Positions 21,650 through 33,776 of a DNA stretch of 64,000 nt are shown here, piece by piece; positions within the stretch are counted from its first letter, which is position 1; every line of letters begins with the position of its first letter. Position numbers and translations under genes: made by a program. Source of the DNA: Ancistrus triradiatus. Its lineage: Eukaryota; Chordata; Actinopteri; Siluriformes; Loricariidae. The notes beneath the pieces were generated by a model, which was not told the origin of the DNA, made no database searches, and saw only the letters and a list, made by a program, of their open reading frames with translations. The stretch spans positions 1 to 64,000 of the forward strand of contig JAJAGP010001966.1 in the NCBI GenBank assembly GCA_025084515.1, in the 5' to 3' direction.

Positions 21650-22189
21650 CTTATTAAAAGTACTGTACACATGGTAACAATATTAGGGAGGATGTAATAC
21701 ATTTTAATGCGAACAAACTAGTGAGAATGACTCAAGCAGGATGCTTTGAATTATTTAACATTAGCTAACTACTGAAAGATAACAGCAGTTACATCATGTG
21801 CTGTACTTTATTTTGTGTGTCCTACTTTGGACATCAGTGATATAACTCTTCCTAGATACTTCTATTCATCAACAAAATTTATAATGCCAGGTATTCACAC
21901 TGTATATCAATACAACGTAAATTATTTAGTATATTGTATAACGTTTGAGAGCTATGCATGGCCCGTATGTTTCTCTGAAACTTGGATAGATAAAAAATAG
22001 TTTGCAAAAGGACGTAAGAATAAATAATTCCATAATTGATCTATAAAAATAAAATAAATGTACCATGTTAAAAACCCTCACATTCACTGCCTATTCTCGC
22101 TTAATTCGCTTAAATCCCGAAGAAGATGACATATACGCTCACCAGCCACTTTATTAGCTGTATACTGTATAGTCATTCATTCTATCCAT
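21650..22189. other. unassigned AT-rich stretch
   Basis: Mostly unrecognised. 'cgctcaccagccactttatt' at about 22137-22156 resembles the first bases of H or F-type termini, but too little remains to name it. Confidence 0.4.
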
Positions 22190-22476
22190 TTAGTCGTGAC
22201 CCTTTGATACTCCATAGACCAGTCTTAAACTGATCCACAGTGTTTCATGGTGATGTTTTGTTTTAGTAGGTCACCAGGTCTTTCTACAACCCATCTTAGG
22301 GCACATACACTCACACACTCATACACAAATTCACACACTAAGGGCACTTTAGAAACACCAATTAACCTAACATGCATGTCTTTGGAATGGGGGAGAACAC
22401 CAGAGTACCCATAGGAAATTCACGCAGACATAGGGAGGACATGCAGACTCCACACAGCCCAGAGTCAGGATCGACT
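22190..22476 (-). repeat. DANA-like SINE, diverged
   Basis: 'aacctaacatgcatgtcttt', 'ccagagtacccataggaaat' and 'gacatgcagactccacacag' give the conserved body on the minus strand. The tail side is at the left. It ends just before a short AT/AC run and element A3. Confidence 0.75.
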
Positions 22477-22497
22477 ATATATATACACACATGCACA

Positions 22498-23556
22498 CAG
22501 CTGTGCTTGAAAGTTTGTGAACCCTTTAGAATTTTCTATATTTCTGCATAAATTTGACCTAAAACATCATCAAATTTTCACACAAGTCCTAAAAGTAGAT
22601 AAAGAGAACCCAGTTAAACAAATGAGACAAAAAATATTATATTTGGTCATTTATTTATTGAGAAAAATGATTAAATATTATATATTAGTGAGTGGCAAAA
22701 GTATGTGAACCTCTAAGATTAGCGGTTAATATGAAGTTGAAATTAGAGTCAGGTGTTTTCAATCAATGGGATGACAATCAGGTGTGATTGGTAACCCTGT
22801 TTTATTTAGTCTATCAAAGTCTGCTCTTCACAACACATGTTTGTGGAAGTGTATCATGGCATGAACAAATGAGATTTCTAGGGAGGTCAGAAAAAGAGTT
22901 GTTGATGTTCATCAGGCTGGAAAAAGTTACAAAATCTCTAAAAAGTTTAGACTCCACCAATCCATAGACAGATTGTGTACAAATGTAAGAAATTCAAAAC
23001 CATTGTTACCCTCCCCAGGAGTGGTCGACCAACAAAGATCACTCCAAGAGCAAGGCGTGTAATAGTTGGCGAGGTCACAAAGGACCCCAGGGTAACTTCT
23101 AAGCAACTGAAGGCCTCTCTCACATTGGCTAATGTTAATGTTCATGAGCCACCGTCAGAAGAACACTGAACATTAATGGTGTGCATGGCAGGGTTGCAAG
23201 GAGAAAGCCACTGCTCTCCAAAAAGAACATTGCTGCTCGTCTAAAGATCACGTGGACAAGCCAGAAGGCTATTGGAAGAATGTTTTGTGAACGGATGAGA
23301 CCAAAATCAAACTTTTTGATTTAAAAGAAAGAATGGTTAAAGAAGAATAAAGTTAATGTTTTGGAATGGCCAAGTCAAAGTTCTGACCTTAATCCAATCA
23401 AAATGTTGTGGAAGGACCTGAAGTGAGCAGTTAATGTGAGGAAACCCACCAACATCCCAGAGTTGAAGCTGTTCTGTACGGAGGAATGGGCTAAAATTCC
23501 TCCAAGCCGGTGTGCAGGACTGATCAACAGTTACAGGAAACGTTTAGTTGCAGTTA
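22498..23556 (+). mobile_element. Tc1-like family A element (copy A3)
   Basis: The left terminus CAGCTGTGCTTGAAAG is followed by the family A untranslated region and a plus-strand transposase remnant. The right end is truncated at 'gcagttat' (23556), just before a TG microsatellite. Confidence 0.9.
22856..23556 (+). pseudogene. Tc1-like family A transposase, deleted and stopped
   Basis: The family start codon is at 22856, but codon 3 is a stop (atg gca tga). The first helix-turn-helix is damaged. The GRPTKITPRARR and LTLANVNVHE segments at 22975-23160 are good, and the region of the first Asp (about 23295) has lost the W-x-DE context through a small deletion. A deletion near 23325-23335 joins 'tttaaaagaaa' to 'gaatggttaaagaag', removing the segment with the second catalytic Asp. 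The third-residue region (about 23355-23425) and C-terminal TEEWAKIPPSRCAGLINSYR follow. Non-functional. Confidence 0.88.
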
Positions 23557-23593
23557 TATATAATAAATATACCTCTGTAAGTGTGTGTGCCTC

Positions 23594-23594
<1 letters not shown>

Positions 23595-23664
<70 letters not shown>
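23595..23664. repeat. (TG)n microsatellite
   Basis: About 35 uninterrupted TG units at the broken 3' edge of element A3. Confidence 0.97.
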
Positions 23665-23668
<4 letters not shown>

Positions 23669-24932
23669 TCACAATTTGGATTCAAATAAAATACATAAGA
23701 GTCTTTGATTGGATAATTTCGATAACACCGTGGTGGTAGAAAAGACGGTTATGTGTTTCTGAAATTCCAAATTAATTTCCTGCATATAGCAAAGAAAACA
23801 ACTCTGGTGACTGTTAAATTACTGGAATTGGATTAAGAACTGTCCAATGCATTATTACAACCAAGACAAATGGAATAACTGTGGTCAGAAAAACATCTTG
23901 AATGACCTTGATTGGAGATCACTTAATCACTTAATGAAGGTGATTCACTAAAATAATTGACAGTAGAACTCACGAGATTGCATGTGGAACTGGAAATGTG
24001 GATGACTGCATATTCCAGCCGATTTACTGCAGTTAGGGCGATCAGCAGTGGTCAGTTTTGCACAGAATTTTTTGTTCCTCTCAAAACCAGTAGTAAATTA
24101 GCAGTAGGTATGATGCAGGAAACAGATGTCAGGTCAACACTTATATAATTGTTCATATAATTGTTCTGTCTAGTATCGTCACTGAAAAACACTTTAGATT
24201 GTCAACAAGCTTATCTCATGGTTTCTAAAGCTACATTTCCCATTTAATCCCAAGCTTTGGTTGTGGTTGACCATTTGACCTCATTTCACATCAGCTTTTA
24301 CTCTCTGAACCTCTAGTTTAGCACAATCATTAGACCGGTTGAGGTGTATTTTTTGCAAAAAGCTACAGCCTTATTAAATGTACTGTTTTATTGACAGATA
24401 AAGAGCTGCTATATATTACAGCAAGATTTTGCTATCTGCCTTATTGTACCCATGCATATAGTCCTCAGCTTCTTTGTCATAGAGACTCCTTGAATTTGGC
24501 AATAAATTATAAAACATTAGCAAAGTGCTTTTTTAGAATGGTTTAGAAAACTGTTTAAAAAGTGCTGTTTACTGGTTTGTTATAAAGGAATGTATATTAA
24601 GTCCATCATCTAATTTTTTGGAAATGATTCAAGGTCAGTAGCTTAGATGGAGCCACTGCACTGACTCCACTTCAGGATATGACTCTTTACTGTACCATGA
24701 GTGGTACAAAATTAATCTCCAAGGTTTATGCTCAAAACAATTTGGCCAATTTATATTCTGAATTAAATGCACAGATTATCAAAAGTGTCATGAATAGTTT
24801 TTTGTTATAGTTATTTGTTAGTAATGTTCCTAATTACTGCAGGCTACCTTACTTCACTAATGAGAATAGAGAAAATCCAGATATATAGTATTTTGTAACT
24901 TCCCCTCATAATCACATTCTCAACATTACGTA
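23665..24932. other. unassigned stretch
   Basis: No recognised repeat, exon or RNA gene. Open frames are short. Confidence 0.45.
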
Positions 24933-24934
24933 TA

Positions 24935-26428
24935 AAGTGGGGTAAAAAAGTATTTAGTCAGCCACTGATTATGCAAGTTCTCCTACTTAGAAAAATGAGA
25001 GAGGTCTGTAATTTTCATGATAGGTACACTTCAACTATGAGAGACAAAATGAGAAAAAAAAATCCAGGAAATCACACTGTAGGATTTTTAAAGAATTTAA
25101 ATGTAAATCATGGTGGAAAATAAATATTTGGTCACCCACAAAGAAGCAAGATTTCTGGCTGTCACAGACCTGTAACTTCTTCTTAAGAAGCTCTTCTGTC
25201 CTTTACTTGTATTAATGACACCTGTTTGACCTCGTTATCTGTATAAAAGACACCTGTCCACAGCCTCAAACAGTCAGACTCCAAACTCAACCATGGCCAA
25301 GACCAAAGAGCTGTCGAAGGACACCAGGAAGAAAATTGTAGACCTGCACCAGGCTGGGAAGAGTGAATCTACAATAGGCAAGCAGGTTGGTGTGAATAAA
25401 TCAACTGTGGGAGCAATTGTAAAATAATGGAAGACATACAAGATCATTGATAATCTCCCTCAATCTGGGGCCCCACGCAAGATCTCATCCCGTGGGGTCA
25501 AAATGATCATGAGAACGGTGAGCAAAAACACAGAACTACAGGGAGGGACCTGATGAATGACATGCTACGCCGAGAGAGACTTGGATTCTGCAGTCCAGGC
25601 GTGTCCTCCTGCTTAAGCCAGTACATGTCCAGACCCGTCTGAAGTTTGCCAGAGAGCATATGGATGATCCAGAAGAGGATTGGGAGAATATCATGCGGTC
25701 AGATGAAACCAAAATAGAATTTTTTCGTAAAAACTCAACTCGTTATGTTTGGAGGAAGAAGAATGCTGAGTTGCATCCCAAGAACACCATACCTACTGTG
25801 AAGTATGAGGGTGGAAACATCATGCTTTGGGGCTGTTTCTCTGCAAAGGGGACAGGACGACTGATCCGCGTTAAGGGAAGAATGAATGGGGCCATGTATC
25901 GTGAGATTTTAAGCCAAAACCTCCTTCCATCAGTGAGAGCATTGAAGATGTAACGTGGCTGGGTCTTCCAGCATGACAATGATCCCGCAACAAAGGAGTG
26001 GCTCAGTAAAAAGCATTTCAAGGTCCTGGAGTGGCCCTGGAGTTTAAAGTCCGTGTTGCCCAGCGACAGCCCCAAAACATCACTGCTCTAAAGGAGATCT
26101 GCATGGAGGAATGGGCCAAAATACCAGCTACAGTGTGTGCAAACCTGGTGAAGTCTTACAGGAAACGTTTGACTTCTGTCATTGCCAACAAAGGTTATGT
26201 TACAAAATATTGAGTTGAACTTTTCTTATTGACCAAATACTTATTTTCCACCATAATATACAATTAAATTCTTAAAAAATCCTACAATGTGATTTCCTGT
26301 TTTTTTTTTTCATTTTGTCTCTCATAGTTGAAGTGTAGCTATGATGAAAATTGCAGACCTCTCTCATCTTTCTAAAGTAGGAGAACTTGCACAGTCAGTG
26401 GCTGACTAAATACTTTTTTGCCCCACTG
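24935..26428 (+). mobile_element. Tc1-like family B element (copy B1), both ends present
   Basis: The ends AAAGTGGGGTAAAAAAGTAT and ACTTTTTTGCCCCACTG are inverted repeats, with two changes at the left tip. TA lies at 24933-24934 and 26429-26430. 1494 bp. Confidence 0.92.
25293..26213 (+). pseudogene. Tc1-like family B transposase without catalytic Glu
   Basis: The start at 25293 opens MAKTKELSKDTRKKIVDLHQ, a helix-turn-helix followed by VNKSTVGAIVK and then a stop (taa, about 25424). GAPRKISSRGVKMIM gives the linker, and about 60 bp with the end of the second helix-turn-helix are deleted near 25562. RSDETKIEFF keeps the first Asp, MLWGCFSAKGTGRLIRVKGR is intact and QHDNDP keeps the second Asp. 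Then 'ggagtggccctggagtttaa' shows a deletion that removes the SPDLNPIENLW segment, so the catalytic Glu is gone. The C-terminal EEWAKIPATVCANLVKSYRK is intact. Three independent lesions make this dead. Confidence 0.92.
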
Positions 26429-26430
26429 TA

Positions 26431-27394
26431 TTACTCCTCTAAATATTTTCTGCTCTCTTGATTACTTTGTCTCTTAATGTACCAAAATGACTGTTTTCTC
26501 TTTGAGCCCTTAAAGTCTGTTTTCTACACAGTCTGATTTACAACTATGGAGACTCTTTCTTTAATCGCTGCACTGCAATTTTCACATAAAGAAGAGTAAT
26601 ATGGTAATTAAACGAGTATGGCCATCACCACGTTCCCTCTGCTAATGATGCAATTAATGTCAAAAGACAGAGTTTTCAAAAACACATAATACTCTATATG
26701 AAGCTGAAGATGATTACTCTCTTGAGATAAATTACACTGAACCCATGCATAATCAGGAGCAATACCTGCAGATAGGACTGGGAGAATGAGGGGTGGGTTA
26801 AATAGATTACGAAGAGTAGAAAGAAAGGCATGATCTGAAGTGAGTCCCTGCGTCTTATCACAATCATTGGTATGCATAAAGAAGTGGAAAAATGTTGTTC
26901 TGATCTCCATGACTCGCACCAAAGTCACTTCTCCTCTCTGAGCCAGAGTTTCAATCATGTCTTCATCTTGTTATCTCTTGCATGCAGAGAAAATTAGCTC
27001 TCCTTCAGGCTAGAGGAAATGCTATATTAGATCTACAGCATGTCATCATGGGCAGAATAATTATTTTTCAAAGCAAGTCAGAAGGTGTGCCATGTACCAG
27101 GGACATCTTTCAGACAAATTCCATACTCAAAAATTAATGTCACAGTTGTAATATGGAATAGTTGTGATGCGCATTTCAGATTATATCAGTGTCTTGAAGG
27201 CAAGCTGCAATCAACTGGCTATTAACTTAGTCATAGGTTCTTGCCACACGTGAAGCACATACACCTAACAATGTCATTTGGGTGGAAAAGGATTGCCTAC
27301 ACTAATTCCAATTCCTTATGAATGTAATACGCTATATTTGTAAGAAAGACAGCATGATAAAATAATGTTATTTATTTATTTTTCACACTTTAGC
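26431..27394. other. unassigned stretch
   Basis: No feature recognised. A 116-codon minus-strand open frame at 26608-26958 has no motif and is treated as chance. Confidence 0.45.
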
Positions 27395-27660
27395 CCTGCT
27401 TATCCTGATCAGGGTCACAGGGGCTCTGGTGCTAAAAGCCATAGGGTGCAGACAAATGTACCCTCTAAGAGGAGCCAGTCTATTGCAGGGCAGTCTAGGA
27501 GTAGTTGTTACAATGCAGCGTGGATGATCCCTCGGCCGGATTTTTCTTCCCTCAGGCCAGTTGGTACTTGATGCCCAACCTGGCAGAAAGGGAATGCCAA
27601 GACCCAAACGTGGGTCATTGTTGTGGTCTAGTATTGTTTTAGACCACTGACCCAAGAACA
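27395..27660 (-). repeat. tRNA-derived SINE, DANA-like tail
   Basis: On the minus strand a head like 'gggtcagtggtctaaaacaa' precedes a body and the tail 'cagagcccctgtgaccctga'. It resembles the SINE in the duplicated blocks more than the full DANA-like copy. Ends are fuzzy and no target duplication was found. Confidence 0.6.
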
Positions 27661-28904
27661 CTTATTTACTGTTTACTTATAACTACCATCCTCAATGTGA
27701 AAAAATTCCCAAGTTCTCAACTGAAATTACTGTAATTTACTGACAACTTTTGCTGTCATCAGAGGCAAAAAGGAGACACCCATGGTGAACAGTAGCATAC
27801 TCAATTTACTTTCTTAAAAAACAATTTGTCTTTAACACAAATATTGTATAATGTAAAAGTATTTGTGCTTTAACTCTGGAAATTTGTGCTTAACAATAAT
27901 TACATTCTATGAAAATGGACTACCTCGTTACAGAACTGCAAAGGGGCCAAATTTGTTTTTATAAGTTAATGTCTGTGTTTTTAGGCACATCATGCTTTAG
28001 GTGGTTAGATAAAATGTTTAAAAGAGATGGAAGCACTGGCATGTCAGCAACAAACATAAGTCATATTGTTACTGCAGGCTTACAATGTATATTATGCCAC
28101 CTAGGAACAGGGTCATAGTATTAAAACAGGTAAGTATAAGGTGGGAACAAAACGTTATCGCATATTATGCACTTCAACTAGCGGAGTCAGCTGATTAATG
28201 TCCCCTTTGTTGATCTGGGAATAAAATAAATAAATTGTGAGAAAGCTAAATACCATTTTAAACCATAAGCCTTATCTTTTACATTATACAGAACAAAGTA
28301 AAGCCCAGACAAAAAAATATTTTGAATGTGTCATTTGTTTTGGAAAAATTTGTATACGACCCCTCTCACCTCAATAATAACACCAATCCTGGCAGATATG
28401 GATTCCATCTGTCTTGCCTCACGATTTCAGTAACTGTGTGTGACTTTCAACTGTCACACACAGTTACACAGGGGGAGTCATATGCTGGTTAAAGTGTGAA
28501 ACATCTGTAAAATTTTCATCAATGGGTGTTTCCATTTAAATACCCATATTCCACTCTGACATCCTTCTTCTGACTCATTTTATACAACTCTAGTGTTTTT
28601 AATGTGGCCAACAACTGACTGTCTGCATTTATGTATGTGGCATTTATCCAAGTGAGCACTGCATTGGCACTAAACAAAAAGATTCTGCTATACTTTGATG
28701 CAATTATATTTCTCACACAAATGGGTTCAGAAAGAAAAAACATGACTGTCTTTTATGTTTGTATGTTGCTGTGTCTTTGAAATGGGATATATGAAATAAA
28801 ATTGTAAATAAGATGTTATTTTTGTACTGTCGTACCCCCACTAAGGATAGGAAGCTATTGGGACCCCTTTGTGCACTATTTCTTTTATACAACATTCAGT
28901 GTTC
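27661..28904. other. unassigned stretch with a hairpin
   Basis: Nothing assignable except the perfect hairpin at 28430-28467. Confidence 0.4.
28430..28467. repeat. Perfect 15-bp stem hairpin
   Basis: GTAACTGTGTGTGAC and GTCACACACAGTTAC are exact complements around the 8-base loop tttcaact. No run of T follows and no known RNA family fits. It could be the centre of a small palindromic element or a simple chance palindrome in TG-rich sequence. Confidence 0.7.
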
Positions 28905-29058
28905 AAGGATATGAAGACTGTGGTCCTTTGTTCAAATACCACCTCTGCAAGCCACCTCTTGAGCACGGCCCTTAACCCACAATTGCTTGGATTGTAAAGA
29001 TTGTGACAGTTAAGTCACTCTGGCAAAGAGTCTCTGCTAAATTATCAAATTTAAATAT
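28905..29058 (+). repeat. tRNA-SINE ('gagcaaggcccttaa' type), diverged
   Basis: B-box-like 'tggtcctttgttcaaatacc', then 'cttgagcacggcccttaacc', 'caattgcttggattgtaaag' and 'gagtctctgctaaattatca'. The same order occurs in 59051-59258. Confidence 0.8.
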
Positions 29059-29477
29059 ATTCAAATAACCCTCTATCCTTTAAATCATGTTAGCACAATA
29101 TAATGGTGCCAGGTTTAATATGATCGGCGCTCCTGTCCTGTTATCAGCAAACTGGGTGTAGCTAAATATTTACAGTCTTGTGTGTATTGTTCCTGTATCT
29201 ACTAGCCCTTGTCCGCATGCATCTGTGGCTAATTCACTTGTCAATGTCTACCAATCATTCTTTGCTGTAGAAGTATGCACAATTAACAAGCACAAAATGC
29301 TCTTTGCTGTCTCATCAAGTGATTCTTTTAGCACTAAATCCTACAGTAAACTACTATTTTACAAACCACTGAACACAATAAAAGTTTAAGTTACAGAGAG
29401 AAGGAAAGGGTGTAGGTAAAGATGAGTGTGCAGCTAGAAATGAGATGTGATTTGCCATCAAGAATATCTGCTGTATA
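29059..29477. other. unassigned stretch
   Basis: No element or exon recognised. Confidence 0.4.
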
Positions 29478-29890
29478 CAGTGGGGTAAAAAAGTATTTAG
29501 TCAGTCACTGACTGTGCAAGTTCTTCTACTTAGAAAGATGAGAGAGGTCTGTAATTTTCATCATAGGTACACTTCAACTATGAGAGATAAAATGAGAAAA
29601 AAAATCCAGGAAATCACATTGTAGGATTTTTTAAGAACTTAATTGTAAATCACGGTGGAAAATAAGTATTTGGTCAATAACAACTCAATACTTTGTAACA
29701 GAACCTTTGTTGGCAATAACAGAGGTCAAACGTTTCCTGTAAGTCTTCACCAGGTTTGCACACACTGAAGCTGGTATTTTGGCCCATTCCTCCATGCAGA
29801 TCTCCTCTAGAGCAGTGATGCTTTGGGGCAACACAGACTTTCAACTCCCTCCACACATTTTCTATGGGGTTGAGGTCTGGACCAAAATAT
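29478..29890 (-). mobile_element. Tc1-like family B element (copy B2), truncated
   Basis: The left terminus CAGTGGGGTAAAAAAGTATT follows TA (29476-29477). The minus-strand C-terminal transposase part is present: EEICMEEWAKIP-like and CANLVKTYRKRLT-like segments, frame-shifted. Homology stops near 29890 inside the PIENVW motif, so the right two thirds are missing. It shares with copy B5 an 11-bp deletion in 'ggggctgtcgctgggcaac' (29822-29833). Confidence 0.85.
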
Positions 29891-29970
29891 ACCAACCAAA
29901 ATATAGTTCTGACTTCATTTTCCCAGGTAAAATTTTTGATTCACCATTTGTTATATATACAGTGTGTGTA

Positions 29971-30371
29971 CAGTGGTGCTTGAAAGTTTGTGAACCATTT
30001 AGAATTTTCTATATTTCTGCATAAATATTTCCTAAACCATCATCAGAGTTTCACACAAGTCCTAAAAGTAAGACTAAGAGAACTCAGTTAAACAAATGAG
30101 ACAAAAATATTATACTTCATTTATTTATTGAGGAAAATGATCCAATATTACATACTAGTGAGAGGTAAAAGTATGTGAACCTTTGCTTTCAGTATCTGGT
30201 GTGACCCCCCGTGCAGCAATAACTGCAACTAAACGTTTAAATTTTGTTAAACTCATTTCTTTAACTGGGTTCTCTTTATCTACTTTTAGGACTTGTGTGA
30301 AAATCTGATGATGCTTTAGGTCATATTTATGCAGAAATCTAGAAACTTCTAAAGGGTTCACAAACTTACAA
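29971..30371 (-). mobile_element. Short family A deletion derivative (copy A4)
   Basis: The left terminus CAGTGGTGCTTGAAAGTTTG is preceded by TA. About 230 bp further the sequence jumps from the transposase C-terminal codons ('gcaactaaacgttt') to the opposite terminal region in inverted orientation ('actgggttctctttatctac' to 'gggttcacaaactta'). Only about 400 bp remain and both termini are recognisable, so this has the shape of a non-autonomous, MITE-like derivative. The extreme right terminus is damaged. Confidence 0.8.
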
Positions 30372-32068
30372 AAACATATCATATTTGTTTTTACTACAGA
30401 ATTTGTTATGCTAAGAATATCCCCCATGCTTCTCTTCATTTGAATCACTTTCGACATTTCAAATTATACCATAGTCATATGAGGTTGCGTGTTGTTGCTA
30501 TAATGCAACCTCAAGTGTGAGCGTATAAAATGGAAGAGATCAAAGAACGCTTTCAAATTCCATGTCAGCACAGACCAGAGAAAACTGCTTAAGACAGATT
30601 TCATGGCATGTTTCTCCCCCAGCAGTTTTCCTCAACTGCAGTTCCATTATAATGTATCATAATCAACTTGTGCCATTGATCCATTGCAGTCGGGAAAGAA
30701 ATTCTGTGCAGATGCCCTGGATCAAACAACACAACCAAAAGCTTAGATCTAGCCATGCATAAACAGCTGTATTATTCTGTGCTAGTACTCCTATCCTTTG
30801 TTTACTAATACTTCCACAGCTAGCATCGTGACTGAGAGCAGATCATAATCTAATCTATTACTGAGCTGGATATAACCCTTGGGGTGGTGGCTCCAGCACT
30901 GAACTACATTCTATAGTACAGCAGTCAATAAAAACAGTGTACTTCCCTAATTACTACAGTTAAACAACAAATGATGTTCTGAATACAAGAGAGAAACTGA
31001 TTGATTGATTGATTAAATGTTTGAAATGCTAAACAGAGAAGAACTACAGGTGGAGGGCATAATTATTCTGTACAAAACATGAGGACAGGTTTAAAGTCTT
31101 TGCAACAAATTGGTTTTCGGTACTTCTACGCACACTTTAGGTGCACAGCCCAGTGTTAATCTGAAGTACACCTACGGATTCTCCAGAACAAGGACATTCT
31201 GTTTATTTAGGAACATTTAGAACCAGGTGTAATAAAACATGTTTATGAAATTATACTCATTTGATTTCTCACAAGTAACAGTGGCATAATCAGAACCTAC
31301 ATCAGTTGTGTATCGGTGTAGGGTTTTTTTTAGCAAACATGCCAATCAACATTGTGGATTTAATGGGTCTGCCTCTTGTGATGGATATGTCCACAAGGAT
31401 ACTCATTTCTTTGCCAGATATCTAATAAATGTGAAGAAATTTCTACCACCAGCAAATGTGGGGCCACTATATCTCCTATCTGTGTGATATATCTGAAGAG
31501 GTTACTAATGATGTCTGTTGTCGAATTCAGACTTTTGTCAGTTCTGGTGGACCCATCGATCTCAATTCATCACAACAAATCAGTCAAAACAGGTGGCAGA
31601 CCGGTGTATTCCTACCTCTAAAGACCCATTTACTCAGAGTATGCGATGAAATTACAGAGATTTAAAAATATCCTCCCTTATTCAGCATGGACAATTGGAG
31701 AGGAATTGATTTCCCCTCAGGTAGTGCCAGTGCTTAATTGAAATAGAAATTCAAGAGCTTCTGTCTAGATCATTACCTTAAACACTATATGTTACAGTTG
31801 AAATGTAAGCCATAATTACTTGTTTTTTATCTCCTGCAGATAACAACCATAGAGTCATGTCACTTTTTCCACATAAAACCTGATCAGTCATTGGCATTTC
31901 AGAAAGTGTCATAGCATTTTAACTGGGTGTCTTCACATTAATGCAGTGTCAAGTCACTAAATTGTTTAAGTGTCAAATTGTTTATATAGAATAGTTTCAT
32001 AATTACTCTCTTCTGATTATATCGTATCAATGTTATTTCTTAATTAAGCAGTCATGTAAGACATCTGC
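30372..32068. other. unassigned stretch
   Basis: No recognised element. A 69-codon open frame at 31456-31665 has no motif. 'ttgattgattgattaaat' near 31000 is a short simple repeat. Confidence 0.4.
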
Positions 32069-33105
32069 ACTCACTGAGCACCTTATTAGGAACACCAGTA
32101 CGCATACACATTCATACAATTATTGAATCATCCAAAAACGTGACAGCATTGCAATGCATAAAAACATGCAGATATTGGCCAGCAGCTTTTAAAAATTGTT
32201 CACAACTACCATCGGAATGGGTAACAAATTTGATCTCAGTAATGTTGGCAGGGGCATGATTTGTGGTGCCTGACAGGCTGGTTTGAGCATATCTATAACT
32301 ACTGATCTCCTGGGATTTACACACACCCACGCATGTGCACACACACCAGTATCTACAGTTTATTCATAATAGTGCAATAAATTAATTTAATTTACAAAAC
32401 AGACACAGACACACAGTTCTGCGAGTGGAAACGACTTGTTGATGAGAGAGGACAACAGAGAATGACCAAACTGGTTTGACCTAACAGACATAGTACAGCC
32501 ACCCACATAACCATTCTTTACAATTCCAGTGAGAAAGGCTTCAGCCAAAGAAAAGAAAGCTCAGGCTGCAGGGAGCACAGGCTCACAGGACAGCTGAAGA
32601 CTGAATAAACCACCAAAACATGAATTTTGGACCGAACCTGCCTTGTGTAAACAGCACAGGCTTGTGGAGGTGGTGTAAGGCTATGGGGAGTGTCTTCTTA
32701 GCACACTTGGGGGACTTGATTCAGTTCTCAAATGGGCTGAAGTGAATCATTACTTGGATACCATAGCTTATTTGAGTATTGTTGCTGACCAAGTGCATTG
32801 AAAGTATGGCCTTTCTGGCCTGATAATGCACCATGTCACAAATCAAAGGTAATCTTAAACTGGTTTCATGAGCATGACATTGAGTTCAGTGTTTTTCAGT
32901 GACCTTCCAGTTACCAGATCTGAAACCGACAGAACACCTTTGGTATGTGGTAAAATGGGAGATTTGCTGCAAGAAAAGCAGTAAAAAAAATCTGCAGCAA
33001 GATGCAATCATGTCAACAAGGATCGGGATCTCAAATGTTTCCAACATCTTCTGGAGTCTTTGGCTCTTCAGTCCAAAATGTGACAAACACCAGAAATAAC
33101 TTGTT
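32069..33105 (+). mobile_element. Tc1-like family H element, degenerate
   Basis: It begins CACTCACTGAGCACCTTATT. It continues through the 5' region ('tgcaatgcataaaaacatgc') and a plus-strand transposase remnant. The right terminus is not recognisable. Part of the middle is missing, because about 1.3 kb would be expected. Confidence 0.85.
32215..33100 (+). pseudogene. Tc1-like family H transposase, heavily decayed
   Basis: Segments in family order: near 32216-32300 GNKFDLSNVGRGMICGA-like DNA-binding N-terminus; a region encoding RLVDERGQQRMTKLV-like residues at about 32425-32475; LWRVSS-like remnant of the HGGGGVMVWG segment near 32665-32700; DNAPCHKS-like second Asp at about 32823-32845 (gataatgcaccatgtcac); then WFHEHDIEFSVFQ and LPDLKPTEHLWYVV-like residues at 32899-32955, where the PIEHLWD Glu survives as TEHLW. 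The first Asp region is deleted. Many stops and shifts. Non-functional. Confidence 0.8.
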
Positions 33106-33129
33106 TTTACAACAGAATATAACTCTCCG

Positions 33130-33776
33130 CACTAATTATGAACGATCACAATACAGGTACTCCAGATGGCCCAGCTTTACAATGGAAATGCAATAAACTA
33201 AAAATACACATTCAACAGAAACCATACTCAGTAAAGGAGTTGCATTAAAAACCTTTGGTACGTTGTGAACTATATGGGCAGCAGCATTCAGAATGCTTTG
33301 TAGTGGAGCAATGGAACATGAAGGCAGACCAGCAAGTAAGATTATCAAGCCTGGAAATGTCAAGAGCCTGTATGAGTATCTGAGCAGATTCTCTGGTCAG
33401 AAAATCACATATTCTGTTGATGTTGTTCAGAAGAAATCTGCAAGACCTGATGGCTGATGCGACATGATTAGAAAAATTGACAGCTCCAATGTCTTGAGGT
33501 AAATCAGTTCTGATGTATCCAGACTGAGATGGTGTTTTGCCATCCAGGAAGGGATATCAGAAAGGCGGTGAAGTACCTGTGTTTAAACTTGGGAGGTGGC
33601 TGGAGGGAATCAGCAATAAAATATGTAGCAGTGATATGAGAAGCCATGGGATCTAATCTCTGTGTCCAGAGATATAGATTATGGAGAGAATAGGAATGGC
33701 CAAGGGACTGAGTGGTGAGGAACTCAAGGTGCTAAGAGTGGACCTTGCTATGCTACATAATAGGATTGTTCCAGTA
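33130..33776 (-). pseudogene. LINE reverse transcriptase, palm and thumb part
   Basis: The minus strand encodes the second half of an L2/CR1-like reverse transcriptase. From the right: GPLLAP-like remnant of the PQGSVLGPLLF motif (about 33740), then SHGFSYHCY followed by IFYC where the catalytic YADD should be (about 33630), so the Asp pair is lost. HHLSLDTSEL follows, then RSCRFLLNNI-like and LARL-type thumb residues, and 33363-33160 gives LIILLAGLPSCSIAPLQSIL and NAAAHIVHNVPKVF, the strongly conserved end of this domain. The upstream half lies beyond the inserted B3 element, at 35007-36060. Many stops. Dead. Confidence 0.82.

Noticed and set aside
26608..26958. 116-codon minus-strand open frame in unassigned sequence
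   Set aside because: No motif, AT-rich background, no neighbouring exon-like signal.
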